39,581 bases of DNA from Phyllobacteriaceae bacterium. Lineage in GTDB: Bacteria > Pseudomonadota > Alphaproteobacteria > Rhizobiales > Rhizobiaceae. Position 1 is the first letter of the stretch. Each line of letters begins with the position of its first letter. The translations under genes were made by a program, and so were the position numbers. Shown one piece after another: positions 1 to 7,800 of the stretch. Location of the stretch: the NCBI GenBank assembly GCA_024742765.1, contig JANSXT010000026.1:1-39581 (forward strand). The letters run 5' to 3'. The notes beneath the pieces are model-generated. The model did not search any database and had not been told where the DNA came from. It saw only the letters and a list, made by a program, of their open reading frames with translations.

Positions 1-631
1 GGACGCCCTCGCCCGACACGTCGCGGGTGATCGAGGGGTTGTCGGACTTGCGCGAAATCTTGTCGATCTCGTCGATATAGACGATGCCCCGCTGGGCGCG
101 CTCGACATTGTAGTCGGATGCCTGCAGCAGTTTCAGGATGATGTTCTCGACATCCTCGCCGACATAGCCCGCCTCGGTCAGCGTGGTCGCGTCGGCCATC
201 GTGAACGGCACGTCGATGATGCGCGCAAGCGTCTGGGCGAGCAGCGTCTTGCCGCAGCCGGTCGGGCCGATCAGCAGGATGTTGGACTTGGCAAGCTCCA
301 CATCCTCGTTCTTTTCGGCGTGGGCGAGGCGCTTGTAATGGTTGTGGACGGCGACCGACAGGATGCGCTTGGCGCGCTCCTGGCCGATCACATAATCGTC
401 GAGCACACCCAGGATCTCCTGCGGCGTGGGCACGCCTTCCTTGGACTTGGAGATCGAGGACTTGTTCTCCTCGCGGATGATGTCCATGCACAGTTCGACG
501 CATTCATCGCAGATGAAAACGGTCGGCCCGGCAATCAGCTTGCGGACCTCGTGCTGGCTTTTTCCGCAGAATGAGCAATAGAGCGTGTTCTTGGCGTCGC
601 CGCCACCACCGCTCGAGGAAACCTTGCTCAT
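1..631 (-). CDS. clpX: ATP-dependent Clp protease ATP-binding subunit ClpX (partial, N-terminal half)
   Basis: AAA+ unfoldase that recognises tagged or native substrates and feeds them into the ClpP peptidase in the cytoplasm. The first 210 residues are present; the C-terminal half, about as much again, lies beyond base 1. Visible: an N-terminal C4 zinc-binding domain (CSFC near residue 19 and CDEC near residue 42) used for substrate and adaptor binding, the Walker A motif GPTGCGKT, and the Walker B motif VYIDEIDK followed by the start of the sensor region. The start MSKVSS, ATG at 629-631, gives the usual ClpX N-terminus. It lies downstream of clpP on the same strand with 287 bp between them, so it probably has its own promoter as well as any read-through. 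The identification is secure. Confidence 0.98.
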   Translation of the reverse strand, partial: MSKVSSSGGGGDAKNTLYCSFCGKSQHEVRKLIAGPTVFICDECVELCMDIIREENKSSISKSKEGVPTPQEILGVLDDYVIGQERAKRILSVAVHNHYKRLAHAEKNEDVELAKSNILLIGPTGCGKTLLAQTLARIIDVPFTMADATTLTEAGYVGEDVENIILKLLQASDYNVERAQRGIVYIDEIDKISRKSDNPSITRDVSGEGV

Positions 632-781
632 CGTCTATCCTTTCCTGCGCCTGACCATAAACGGCCCTATGGCTGGCCGGCCGGCGATCGCGCAATCACG
701 GGGGCACTCAAACCGTACCCGGGCCAACGCCCGTCCGGCACCTTATACACATGCGGCAAAGACACAAACCCGACACCCGAA

Positions 782-810
782 TCATCAAAGGCTAAGGCCG
801 TCTTTGTCAA
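782..810 (-). promoter_or_regulatory. Possible sigma-70-type promoter for clpX
   Basis: Read on the minus strand, a perfect TTGACA (805-810) is followed after 17 bases by TGATGA (782-787). The -35 box and spacing are ideal but the -10 box is poor (about three of six matches), so this is only a candidate. It leaves a leader of about 145 bases before the clpX ATG. No convincing terminator for clpP is visible in the 632-918 gap. Confidence 0.35.
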
Positions 811-918
811 CAAGACCTTAACGCGCCGAAAGGCCCTTTGAAGAACCCTAGCGCCCGAAACGCCAAGAGCAATCGCAAATGCGTGGCAAATGTGCCGCAC
901 CGGGCGCAGATAATCGGG

Positions 919-1554
919 TCAGTCCTGCTTGGCTTCGTTTTCCATCGCTTCGCGCGATGTGATCACCTTGTCGATCAGACCGAATTCCCTGGCTTCCTCA
1001 GCGCTCATGAAATTGTCGCGTTCGAGCGCCTTTTCGATCGTCTCATAGTCCTGACCGGTGTGCTTGACGTAGATCTCGTTAAGACGGCGCTTGAGCTTCT
1101 GGGTGAACTCGGCATGGATGAGAATGTCGGTCGCCTGACCCTGATAGCCGCCGGAAGGCTGGTGCACCATCACATTGGCGTTGGGCAGGGCGAAGCGCAT
1201 ATCCTTGGCGCCCGCGGCCAAAAGGAACGAGCCCATGGACATGGCCTGACCGGTGCAGAGCGTCGAAATGGGTGGCTTGATGAACTGCATCGTGTCGTAG
1301 ATCGCCAGCCCTGCCGTCACCACGCCACCAGGCGAATTGATGTACATGGCGATCTCTTTTTTCGGATTGTCGGCCTCAAGAAACAAAAGCTGCGCGCAGA
1401 CGAGCGACGCCATGCCGTCCTCGATCGGGCCGGTGATGAAGATGATGCGCTCCTTGAGAAGGCGCGAGAAGATGTCATAGGCGCGCTCGCCACGGTTGGT
1501 CTGTTCGACGACCATGGGCACGAGATTCATCACGGTATCGATCGGGCTTGGCAT
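919..1554 (-). CDS. clpP: ATP-dependent Clp protease proteolytic subunit ClpP
   Basis: Serine peptidase that forms the tetradecameric degradation chamber served by ClpX and ClpA. The 211-residue protein is of normal length. The catalytic triad is complete: Ser106 in GQAMSMG, His131 in MVHQPSGG and Asp180 in ERDNFMS, with the same 25- and 49-residue spacings as the E. coli enzyme (Ser97, His122, Asp171). The ATG at 1554 is preceded by AAGGTGA at a good distance. clpX follows on the same strand. No trigger factor gene is seen upstream; instead a P450 gene diverges from it across about 180 bp. Confidence 0.98.
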   Translation of the reverse strand: MPSPIDTVMNLVPMVVEQTNRGERAYDIFSRLLKERIIFITGPIEDGMASLVCAQLLFLEADNPKKEIAMYINSPGGVVTAGLAIYDTMQFIKPPISTLCTGQAMSMGSFLLAAGAKDMRFALPNANVMVHQPSGGYQGQATDILIHAEFTQKLKRRLNEIYVKHTGQDYETIEKALERDNFMSAEEAREFGLIDKVITSREAMENEAKQD

Positions 1555-1735
1555 GCGTCACCTTTATCGGGGTTTGCCGCGCGGATGCGGGCGGAACGGC
1601 GGGAATCAGTATCTGACAGGCCATCTAGATAGGGCGGGCACCGGGCGCTTCGCAAGAGAGGCCGCCCAATTGGTTGCCCGGCCGCCGAAAACACCCCACA
1701 AAGCGTCCCGACGACACCGGCAGGAACACGCAATC

Positions 1736-2989
1736 GTGAATGAACGCCTCCGACCCAACGGCCGTCCGCACACCCGTTCGATCGACCCGCGCGATCCAGA
1801 CTTCGTTCAGGACGTCTACGATGCCTATGGCCAATGGCATGCGGATGGGCCGGCCTTTTTCTGGGAAGAGTATGGCCATTGGTGTTTTGCGGGATATGAG
1901 ACGGTCGACCGGCTCCTGCGCGACCGGCGTTTCGGCCGGCAGGTGCTGCATGTGGCCACCCGCGACGAACTGGGCTGGCCGCCGCGTCCGGCGCATTTGA
2001 GCGATTTTGATGCGGTCGAGCGCCATTCGCTGCTCGAACTTGAGCCGCCGGCGCACACCCGTTTGCGGCGGCTGATCACCAAGGCGTTCGTCGCCCGGCA
2101 GGTGGAACGACTGCGGCCGCAGATCAACGCGCTGTGCCACGATCTCATTGACGGGTTCGAGGCGGACGGAGAGGTGGAACTGCTGTCGGCCTATGCGACG
2201 CCGATCCCGCTCAAGACGATCTGCGCGCTTTTGGGCGTGCCGGAGGAAGCGGGGCCGCAACTGCTCGCCTGGTCGCATGCGATCGTCAAAATGTATGTGC
2301 TCGACCCCTCCATGGACGATCAGATCGCGGCCAATGCCGCTGCCCGCGACTTTTCCGCCTTCCTGCGCGGGCACATCGCGAAAAAGCGCGCCGCGCCGGG
2401 GGACGATCTGCTGTCGGCGCTGATCGCGGCGGAAGATGACGGCGAGACGCTGTCGGTGGACGAACTGGTCTCCACGGTGATCCTGCTGCTCAATGCCGGC
2501 CACGAAGCGACGGTGCACCAGATCGGCAATGCAATGCGCTCGATCCTCGCCTCCGGGATCGCGCCGCGTGACCTGTTTGCCGATGCCGATGCGACGGCGG
2601 CAACCGTCGAGGAGTGTCTGCGCCATGACGCGCCGCTGCACATGTTCACCCGCTATGCGCTCGAAGACATGGCGTTTGAGGCCGATGGCGAAACGATCCC
2701 GCTCAGCAAAGGCGACACGATCGGCCTTCTTCTGGGCACGGCCAATCGCGACCCGCGCCGCTTTGCCGATCCGGACCGGTTCGACCCGCACCGACCCGAT
2801 CAGGTCAATGTGACCTTCGGTGCCGGCCTTCATTTCTGCATCGGTGCGCCTTTGGCGCGGATCGAACTGCAGGAGGCGTTGTCGGTGCTGTTCGCACGGC
2901 TGCCGGGCCTGCGCTTCGCCGGGACGCCGCGCTATGCCGACGCTTACCATTTCCACGGGCTGGAGCGCGCCGTGCTCCAATGGCAATGA
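1736..2989 (+). CDS. Cytochrome P450 (bacterial class I type)
   Basis: Soluble heme-thiolate monooxygenase; substrate unknown. A GTG start at 1736 is preferred because AGGAA lies about ten bases upstream and the 417-residue product then has the normal bacterial P450 length; the frame stays open further upstream. Visible in order: helix C motif HTRLRRL (about residues 107-113), helix I motif AGHEAT (254-259), helix K ExxR (Glu293/Arg296), and the heme-binding loop FGAGLHFCIG with Cys368 as the expected thiolate ligand. The helix I position that usually carries the proton-relay threonine is Ala258, followed by Thr259. No ferredoxin or reductase gene is adjacent, so redox partners must come from elsewhere. 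It converges on the next gene with no spacer: the two stop codons abut. Confidence 0.95.
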   Translation: MNERLRPNGRPHTRSIDPRDPDFVQDVYDAYGQWHADGPAFFWEEYGHWCFAGYETVDRLLRDRRFGRQVLHVATRDELGWPPRPAHLSDFDAVERHSLLELEPPAHTRLRRLITKAFVARQVERLRPQINALCHDLIDGFEADGEVELLSAYATPIPLKTICALLGVPEEAGPQLLAWSHAIVKMYVLDPSMDDQIAANAAARDFSAFLRGHIAKKRAAPGDDLLSALIAAEDDGETLSVDELVSTVILLLNAGHEATVHQIGNAMRSILASGIAPRDLFADADATAATVEECLRHDAPLHMFTRYALEDMAFEADGETIPLSKGDTIGLLLGTANRDPRRFADPDRFDPHRPDQVNVTFGAGLHFCIGAPLARIELQEALSVLFARLPGLRFAGTPRYADAYHFHGLERAVLQWQ

Positions 2990-3277
2990 TCAGCAGACCG
3001 TGATCTGGCAAATCTTGAGCATGAAGTCCTTTTCCGGCTCGGTGCGTGCCGCGTCGAACTGGCGGCCGTCCCGGCATTGGGCACGCGCCTCATAGGTCTT
3101 GCGCCCGGCCAGTTCGCCCTCACGGATGTTGACGAAATATTCGACCTGACATTGCTCGTCGCGCGCCAACTGCTCGGAGACGGCGTCGAGCCAAGCCGAG
3201 TCGGTCGATTGTGCCAACGCGGGCAGGCTCGTGGCCGCCATCATAGCGGCGGAAAAAGCAATCATCTGAAAGCGCAT
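2990..3277 (-). CDS. Small secreted (periplasmic) protein, function unknown
   Basis: A 95-residue protein with a clear Sec signal peptide: short basic start MRFQ, hydrophobic stretch, and a probable cut after Ala22 in LPALAQS. The ATG at 3277 is chosen because GGGAGG lies just upstream and because longer reading places charged residues before the signal. The mature part holds four cysteines (43, 68, 90, 95), consistent with two disulfides in the periplasm, the last at the very C-terminus. I recognise no family. It is monocistronic and ends exactly against the P450 stop codon on the other strand. Confidence 0.75.
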   Translation of the reverse strand: MRFQMIAFSAAMMAATSLPALAQSTDSAWLDAVSEQLARDEQCQVEYFVNIREGELAGRKTYEARAQCRDGRQFDAARTEPEKDFMLKICQITVC

Positions 3278-3366
3278 CGGCGCCCTCCCGTTTTCCTGCG
3301 TCCGTTCAGCACAGCAAAGCAGCTCGGCGCCCAGCCTGCCTTGCGGCAAGTCAACAAGCGCGCATG

Positions 3367-3393
3367 CAAAAAGGGCCGCCCGAAGGCGGCCCT
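3367..3393 (-). terminator. Rho-independent terminator of metY
   Basis: On the minus strand a perfect 9-bp stem (AGGGCCGCC/GGCGGCCCT) closes a UUCG tetraloop and is followed by a run of five T. It lies about 24 bases beyond the metY stop codon. Confidence 0.9.
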
Positions 3394-3416
3394 CTCAGAA
3401 GCAGATTTATGCGCGA

Positions 3417-4703
3417 TCAGCCTGCCTTGGCGAGCGCCTGATCGATGTCGGCGATGATGTCATCGACATTTTCGATGCCAACCGACAGGCGGACGACATC
3501 GTTGCCGGCGCCGGCTGCATCACGCTGCTCGTCGCTGAGTTGGCGGTGGGTGGTGGAGGCCGGATGGATCACCAGCGAGCGCGTGTCACCGATATTGGCC
3601 AGATGCGAGAACAGTTCGAGGTTCTCGACGAACTTGACGCCGGCCTCGTAGCCGCCCTTCAGGCCGAAGGTGAAGACCGAACCGCCGCCCTTGGGCGCAT
3701 ATTTCTTCTGCAAGTCCTTGTAGCTGTCACCCTTCAGGCCCGCATATCGGACCCAGGCGACCGCATCATGCTTGTTCAGATGCTTGGCGACCTCATGGGC
3801 ATTGTCGCAATGGCGCTGCATGCGAAGCGGCAGCGTTTCAAGCCCGGTCAGGATCTGGAAGGCGTTGAACGGCGACAGCGCCGGGCCGAAATCGCGCAGG
3901 CCCAGAACGCGGCAGGCGATGGCGAAGGCGATGTTGCCGAGCGCTTCGTGCAGCACGACGCCACCATATTCCTCGCGCGGCGCCGACAGCATCGGATAAT
4001 TGCCCGAGGCCGACCAGTCGAACGTGCCGCCATCGACGATGATGCCGCCCATCGAGTTGCCATGACCGCCGATGAACTTGGTCAGCGAGTGGACGACGAT
4101 GTCGGCGCCATGCTCGATCGGCCGGATCAGGTACGGCGTTGCCATCGTGTTGTCGACGATCAGCGGCAGGCCGTGCTTGTGGGCCACCTTGGCGACCGCT
4201 TCGATATCGGTGATCACGCCGCCAGGGTTGGCGATGCTTTCCACGAAGACGGCGCGCGTCCGCTCATCGATCTGCGATTCCAGCGCGGAAATATCGTCCA
4301 TGTCGGCCCAGCGGACCTGCCAGTCGAAGTTCTTGAAGGCCTGGCCGAACTGGTTGATCGAGCCGCCATAGAGACGGGTCGCGGCGACGAAATTGTCGCC
4401 GGAATTCATCAGCGTGTGGAAGACCAGAAGCTGGGCGGCATGGCCCGATGCCACCGCAAGCGCTGCCGTGCCGCCCTCAAGCGCTGCGACGCGCTCTTCG
4501 AGCACCGCATTGGTGGGGTTCATGATGCGGGTGTAGATGTTACCGAATTCCTGAAGGCCGAACAGGCGCGCGGCGTGGTCGGCGCTGTCGAAGACGAAGG
4601 ACGTCGTCTGGTAGATCGGCGTGATGCGCGCATTGGTGGTCGGATCGGGCTGGGCGCCCGCGTGAATGGCGAGCGTCTCAAAGCCCGGCGTGTGGTCTGC
4701 CAT
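3417..4703 (-). CDS. metY: O-acetylhomoserine aminocarboxypropyltransferase / sulfhydrylase (MetY)
   Basis: PLP enzyme of the Cys/Met-metabolism family that makes homocysteine from O-acetylhomoserine and sulfide in the cytoplasm, the direct-sulfhydrylation branch of methionine synthesis. The length (428 residues) suits MetY rather than the shorter MetB or MetC. Visible: the N-terminal FETLAIHAGAQPDP signature, the SGHAAQ cofactor-phosphate region, and the PLP lysine Lys209 in VHSLTKFIGGHG. The ATG at 4703 has GGGAGG upstream. O-succinylhomoserine sulfhydrylase (MetZ) is the main alternative but is usually shorter. The gene has its own terminator and a structured upstream region at 4778-4814. 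Confidence 0.93.
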   Translation of the reverse strand: MADHTPGFETLAIHAGAQPDPTTNARITPIYQTTSFVFDSADHAARLFGLQEFGNIYTRIMNPTNAVLEERVAALEGGTAALAVASGHAAQLLVFHTLMNSGDNFVAATRLYGGSINQFGQAFKNFDWQVRWADMDDISALESQIDERTRAVFVESIANPGGVITDIEAVAKVAHKHGLPLIVDNTMATPYLIRPIEHGADIVVHSLTKFIGGHGNSMGGIIVDGGTFDWSASGNYPMLSAPREEYGGVVLHEALGNIAFAIACRVLGLRDFGPALSPFNAFQILTGLETLPLRMQRHCDNAHEVAKHLNKHDAVAWVRYAGLKGDSYKDLQKKYAPKGGGSVFTFGLKGGYEAGVKFVENLELFSHLANIGDTRSLVIHPASTTHRQLSDEQRDAAGAGNDVVRLSVGIENVDDIIADIDQALAKAG

Positions 4704-4777
4704 GATGGTGTGCCTCCCGGATGGTCGGTTTTCGTTGGTCCCGGGGCGTTATCGGCGAGCGGCGGGGCGAATGCAAA

Positions 4778-4814
4778 GAACAAATTTGCGCGGCGGGTTC
4801 ATTTCGCGCCGCGC
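4778..4814 (-). other. GC-rich hairpin with possible pseudoknot upstream of metY
   Basis: On the minus strand an 8-bp perfect stem GCGCGGCG/CGCCGCGC (4807-4814 with 4788-4795) has an 11-base loop and is followed by AAATTTGTTCTTT. GAAC in the loop can pair with GTTC in the tail, giving a short H-type pseudoknot. The simplest reading is a weak terminator for the CoA-binding/VOC operon, which ends at 4856; a metY leader element is the alternative. I do not see the conserved bases of the SAM-II riboswitch. Confidence 0.45.
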
Positions 4815-4855
4815 CCGCACTGGCAGAGGCCGTCTGGCGGAATGGTTTTGCCGAA

Positions 4856-5293
4856 TTAAAGGCCCAAACGCGGCATCTCGATCGCCGGGCAGCGATCCTG
4901 AATGACGGTCAGGCCGGCCGCCTCGGCGCGGGCGGCGGCGGCATCGTCGCGCACGCCCAACTGGCTCCAGATCACCTTGGGCAGCGGATCGAGCGCGAGC
5001 GCCGCATCGATGACGCCCCCCAGATGTTCGGAACGGCGGAACACGTCGATCATCTCGACGGGCTGCGGCAGGTCGGCGAGCGTTGCGACCGTCGGCGCGC
5101 CGGCGATCCTCTTGCCCACCTGCCCCGGATTGACGGCGAAAACCGTGAACCCCTTGCGCACCAGAAACCCGGTCACGCCATGGCTCGGCCGCGCCGGGTT
5201 GGGCGACGCACCAACGACCGCAATGGATTTGACATCGGTCAGAACCGAGCGGATCAGATCGTCGGGATAGCTTTCATGCGTCATCGTCGTCAT
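4856..5293 (-). CDS. CoA-binding domain protein (YccU-like)
   Basis: A 145-residue single-domain Rossmann protein of the CoA_binding_2 family, which resembles the N-terminal CoA-binding module of succinyl-CoA synthetase alpha. Visible: the nucleotide-binding region VGASPNPARPSHGV followed by the second strand VFAVNPG, and the C-terminal DRCPAIE motif typical of the family. No catalytic role is established for this family. The ATG at 5293 is chosen because it overlaps the stop codon of the preceding VOC gene as ATGA, so the pair is translationally coupled; another ATG lies nine bases further in. Confidence 0.85.
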   Translation of the reverse strand: MTTMTHESYPDDLIRSVLTDVKSIAVVGASPNPARPSHGVTGFLVRKGFTVFAVNPGQVGKRIAGAPTVATLADLPQPVEMIDVFRRSEHLGGVIDAALALDPLPKVIWSQLGVRDDAAAARAEAAGLTVIQDRCPAIEMPRLGL

Positions 5294-5721
5294 GGTTCCA
5301 GTATGATGTTGCCGTTTTCGTCCAACGGGCCGAGCGGATCGTGGGCAACCTCCCACAAATGGCCGTCAGGATCGGCGAAATAGCCCGAATACCCTCCCCA
5401 AGAGACCTTTTGCGGGCGCTTTTTCGGCGTTGCGCCGCACGCAATGGCGTGTGCGAAAAGCGCGTCGACCTCTTCGGTGCTTTCCACATTGTGCGCCAGC
5501 GTGACGGCACGAAAGCCCGACGGGTCATCGGCCACATCTGCGTCTTCGGCCAGTGCGGCGCGGCCGAAAAGCGCCAGAACGGTGCCGTTGGTCAGGAAGA
5601 ATGTGATTGTATCGCCAGAGGCTGCCCCGCGCTTGAAGCCCAGCTTCTCATAAAAGGCCGTCGATGCCGCCACATCGTCCACGCCGAGCGTGACGATGGT
5701 GATGCGCGGTTGGAATGCCAT
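5290..5721 (-). CDS. VOC (glyoxalase/bleomycin-resistance fold) family protein
   Basis: A 143-residue protein with two beta-alpha-beta-beta-beta units of the vicinal-oxygen-chelate superfamily. The N-terminal unit begins ITIVTLGVDDVAASTAFYEKLGF, wording typical of glyoxalase-like proteins (about residues 7-29). The C-terminal FADPDGHLWEV carries Glu124, the position that usually supplies the last metal ligand. The reaction cannot be told from sequence; members include lyases, dioxygenases and drug-binding proteins. It forms a two-gene unit with the downstream CoA-binding gene (4-bp overlap) and follows the enoyl-CoA hydratase-like gene by 15 bp, so all three may be one transcript. Confidence 0.87.
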   Translation of the reverse strand: MAFQPRITIVTLGVDDVAASTAFYEKLGFKRGAASGDTITFFLTNGTVLALFGRAALAEDADVADDPSGFRAVTLAHNVESTEEVDALFAHAIACGATPKKRPQKVSWGGYSGYFADPDGHLWEVAHDPLGPLDENGNIILEP

Positions 5722-5736
5722 GGGAATTGCCCTTCT

Positions 5737-6555
5737 TCATTGGTCCAGCCACTCGGCCTTGCGCTTTTGCAGGAATGCGCCGATCCCCTCCTCAGCATCG
5801 CGTGCCATCATGTTCTCGACCATAACCCTGGCGGTGTAGGCATAGGCCGCGTCAAGATCCATCGCGGCCTGCCGGTAGAAGGCCTGCTTGCCGGTGCGCA
5901 CGACGAAAGCCGATTTGTCGGCAATGGTTTGCGCGTATTTCGTAATGACCTGATTCAGGTACTCGCGCGGTACGATCCGGTTGACGAGGCCGAACTCCTT
6001 GGCGGTCGATGCATCGATCGTCTCGCCGGTCAGCAGCATCTCCATCGCCTGCTTGCGGTGGACATTGCGCGACAAGGCAACCATCGGCGTCGAGCAGAAC
6101 AGGCCGATATTGACGCCCGGCGTGCAGAAGCCCGAACTGTCGGTGCAGATCGCCAGATCGCAGCTTGCGACGAGCTGGCATCCTGCGGCGGTGGCCAGCC
6201 CGTCCACCTCGGCGATCACCGGTTTGGGGTGGCGGACGATGGCCGTCATCAGTTCGGCGCACAGATCGAAGGTCTTCTTGAAGAATGCCGTGCCGCCGTC
6301 GGCGTCGGCGCGATGGGCTGTCAGTTCCTTCAGATCGTGGCCGGCGCAGAACACACGCTCGTCGGAGCGGATCACGATGACGCGGACGTCCTTTTCAGCG
6401 GCCGCCTCGTTCAGCGCCGCAAGCAACGTCTCCATCATGGCGATGGACAGCGCGTTCGCCGGCGGGCTGTTCAGCGTCAGGCGGCGGATCGGACCCTCGG
6501 TGCCGGCCAGGACAAGGCCGCCCGGCTTTCTCAACGATGTCACGGTGGCGCTCAT
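5737..6555 (-). CDS. Enoyl-CoA hydratase/isomerase family protein (ECHDC3-like, degenerate active site)
   Basis: A 272-residue crotonase-fold protein. The CoA-binding and oxyanion segment VFCAGHDLKEL (about 68-78) and the stretch SCDLAI...TPGVNIGLFCSTP closely resemble the ECHDC3 branch rather than classical hydratases. The two glutamates that catalyse hydration in the rat enzyme (Glu144 and Glu164) align, by motif, with Gln127 and Gly147 here, so ordinary hydratase activity is doubtful. ATG 6555 is preceded by GGGGAGG; the frame is open further upstream but without a good ribosome site. It diverges from a thioesterase gene across 95 bp, which suggests a shared acyl-CoA theme. Confidence 0.88.
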   Translation of the reverse strand: MSATVTSLRKPGGLVLAGTEGPIRRLTLNSPPANALSIAMMETLLAALNEAAAEKDVRVIVIRSDERVFCAGHDLKELTAHRADADGGTAFFKKTFDLCAELMTAIVRHPKPVIAEVDGLATAAGCQLVASCDLAICTDSSGFCTPGVNIGLFCSTPMVALSRNVHRKQAMEMLLTGETIDASTAKEFGLVNRIVPREYLNQVITKYAQTIADKSAFVVRTGKQAFYRQAAMDLDAAYAYTARVMVENMMARDAEEGIGAFLQKRKAEWLDQ

Positions 6556-6650
6556 GGGCCTTGCCTCCCCTGCCGGCGGAACGGTATCAGCGCCCTTGTC
6601 GCAAAGCGGCGCCGCCACGGCAAGCCGGGACCAGACAGCAAGACGAGACC

Positions 6651-7106
6651 ATGGCCGATACACATTACACACCCATCATGACCGTGGCCGACCTCGAAGC
6701 CTTCATCGAGCGCGATTTCCCGCAGGTGCACATGGACGGGCGGGTGTTTCACATCGTGTCCGTCGCGCCGGGCGCGACGACGATGCGGCTCGAACCCAAT
6801 GAGCGGCATTTACGGCCAGGCGGCACGGTTTCTGGCCCGACCCTTTTCGCGATGGCCGATGTGTGCGCCTATATGGTGATCCTTGCGCATATCGGGCCGG
6901 CCAAGCACACGGTGACGACCAATCTGAACATCAATTTCATGCACAAGGCAGCACCCGGGCCGATCTTCTGCGCCGGACGGCTGTTGAAACTGGGCAAGCG
7001 GCTGGCGGTGGTCGAAGCAACGATCACCGACGAAGAAGACACCATCGTTGCGCACGCGACCGCCACCTATTCGATCCCGCCGGAGCGAAAAGGCACGGTA
7101 AAATAG
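6651..7106 (+). CDS. PaaI-type hotdog-fold acyl-CoA thioesterase
   Basis: A 151-residue single hotdog domain of the PaaI/YdiI type, predicted to hydrolyse an acyl- or aryl-CoA thioester in the cytoplasm. Visible: RPGGTVSGPTLFAMADVCAY (the central helix, with Asp in the position where this subfamily carries its acidic catalytic residue), then TNLNINFMHKAAPGPIFC and the final strand ATATYSIP. ATG 6651 is used; the frame is open upstream, but that region lies under the divergent gene's leader. The substrate is unknown. It is transcribed away from the enoyl-CoA hydratase-like gene and toward rplM. Confidence 0.85.
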   Translation: MADTHYTPIMTVADLEAFIERDFPQVHMDGRVFHIVSVAPGATTMRLEPNERHLRPGGTVSGPTLFAMADVCAYMVILAHIGPAKHTVTTNLNINFMHKAAPGPIFCAGRLLKLGKRLAVVEATITDEEDTIVAHATATYSIPPERKGTVK

Positions 7107-7167
7107 TACCGTACACACAAGCTTCTGAAATTGCTTACTTTTTCTTGGGCGGCTCGCAAAATATGGC

Positions 7168-7196
7168 TTGACAGTTTGCCGTCGCGCGTCTAGATG
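7168..7196 (+). promoter_or_regulatory. Sigma-70-type promoter upstream of rplM
   Basis: A perfect TTGACA (7168-7173) is separated by 17 bases from TAGATG (7191-7196). Transcription would begin near 7203 and give a leader of about 130 bases before rplM. Confidence 0.65.
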
Positions 7197-7205
7197 CCCG
7201 CCAAG

Positions 7206-7238
7206 ACGTGCGGAGCAAGCCTCCGCGCGTTTGTTTTT
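7206..7238 (+). terminator. Terminator-like hairpin in the rplM leader
   Basis: A 10-bp stem (ACGTGCGGAG with CTCCGCGCGT, one G-U pair) encloses the loop CAAGC and runs straight into TTGTTTTT. It sits only a few bases after the predicted start point of the rplM promoter. It could end transcripts from the thioesterase gene (stop at 7106) or act as an attenuator in front of rplM. A second hairpin, GAAGATC/GGTCTTC, follows at 7243-7259. Confidence 0.7.
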
Positions 7239-7333
7239 GCCCGAAGATCATTGGTCTTCAGCCGGCAATCCAAGCAACAAAAAAAGCCCCGACGGCGACA
7301 GCCCGACGGGACCGATGAACCAAGGACACTCCC

Positions 7334-7795
7334 ATGCGGACCTTTTCGCAGAAACCTGCCGACGTGCAGAAGAAATGGGTGATGATCGATGCGGAAGGGC
7401 TGGTCGTCGGCCGCCTCGCCACGATCGTCGCCAGCCGCCTGCGCGGCAAGCACAAGCCCAGCTTCACCCCTCATGTCGATGATGGCGACAATGTCGTCGT
7501 CATCAATGCCGACAAGGTGGTCTTCACCGGCAAGAAGCGCGGCGACAAGAAATATTACTGGCACACCGGCCATCCGGGCGGCATCAAGGAACGCACCGCG
7601 GCTCAGCTGCTTGACGGACGCTTTCCCGAGCGCGTCGTCGAAAAGGCCGTCGAACGGATGATCCCGCGCGGCCCGCTCGGCCGTCGCCAGATGAAGAATT
7701 TGCGCGTCTATGCGGGCGCCGACCATCCCCATGAGGCGCAGCAGCCCGAAGTGCTCGACGTCGCCGCAATGAACGCCAAGAACAAGAGAGCATAA
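7334..7795 (+). CDS. rplM: 50S ribosomal protein L13
   Basis: Large-subunit ribosomal protein that binds 23S rRNA early in assembly. The 153-residue product has the family signatures [16 protein letters not shown] near the N-terminus, the [11 protein letters not shown] segment and [23 protein letters not shown] 7334 has AAGGA about seven bases upstream. It is the first gene of the universal rplM-rpsI pair (5 bp between them). The leader holds the promoter and hairpins listed separately, which may carry regulation. Confidence 0.98.
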   Translation: MRTFSQKPADVQKKWVMIDAEGLVVGRLATIVASRLRGKHKPSFTPHVDDGDNVVVINADKVVFTGKKRGDKKYYWHTGHPGGIKERTAAQLLDGRFPERVVEKAVERMIPRGPLGRRQMKNLRVYAGADHPHEAQQPEVLDVAAMNAKNKRA

Positions 7796-7800
7796 GCATC

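Noticed and set aside
1625-2986. A 453-codon minus-strand frame across the P450
   Set aside because: The plus-strand P450 has all its motifs; the antisense frame has none.
4704-4860. SAM-II riboswitch upstream of metY
   Set aside because: Position is right, but the conserved bases after the first stem strand and near the 3' end are not present; only a GC stem with a possible 4-bp pseudoknot.
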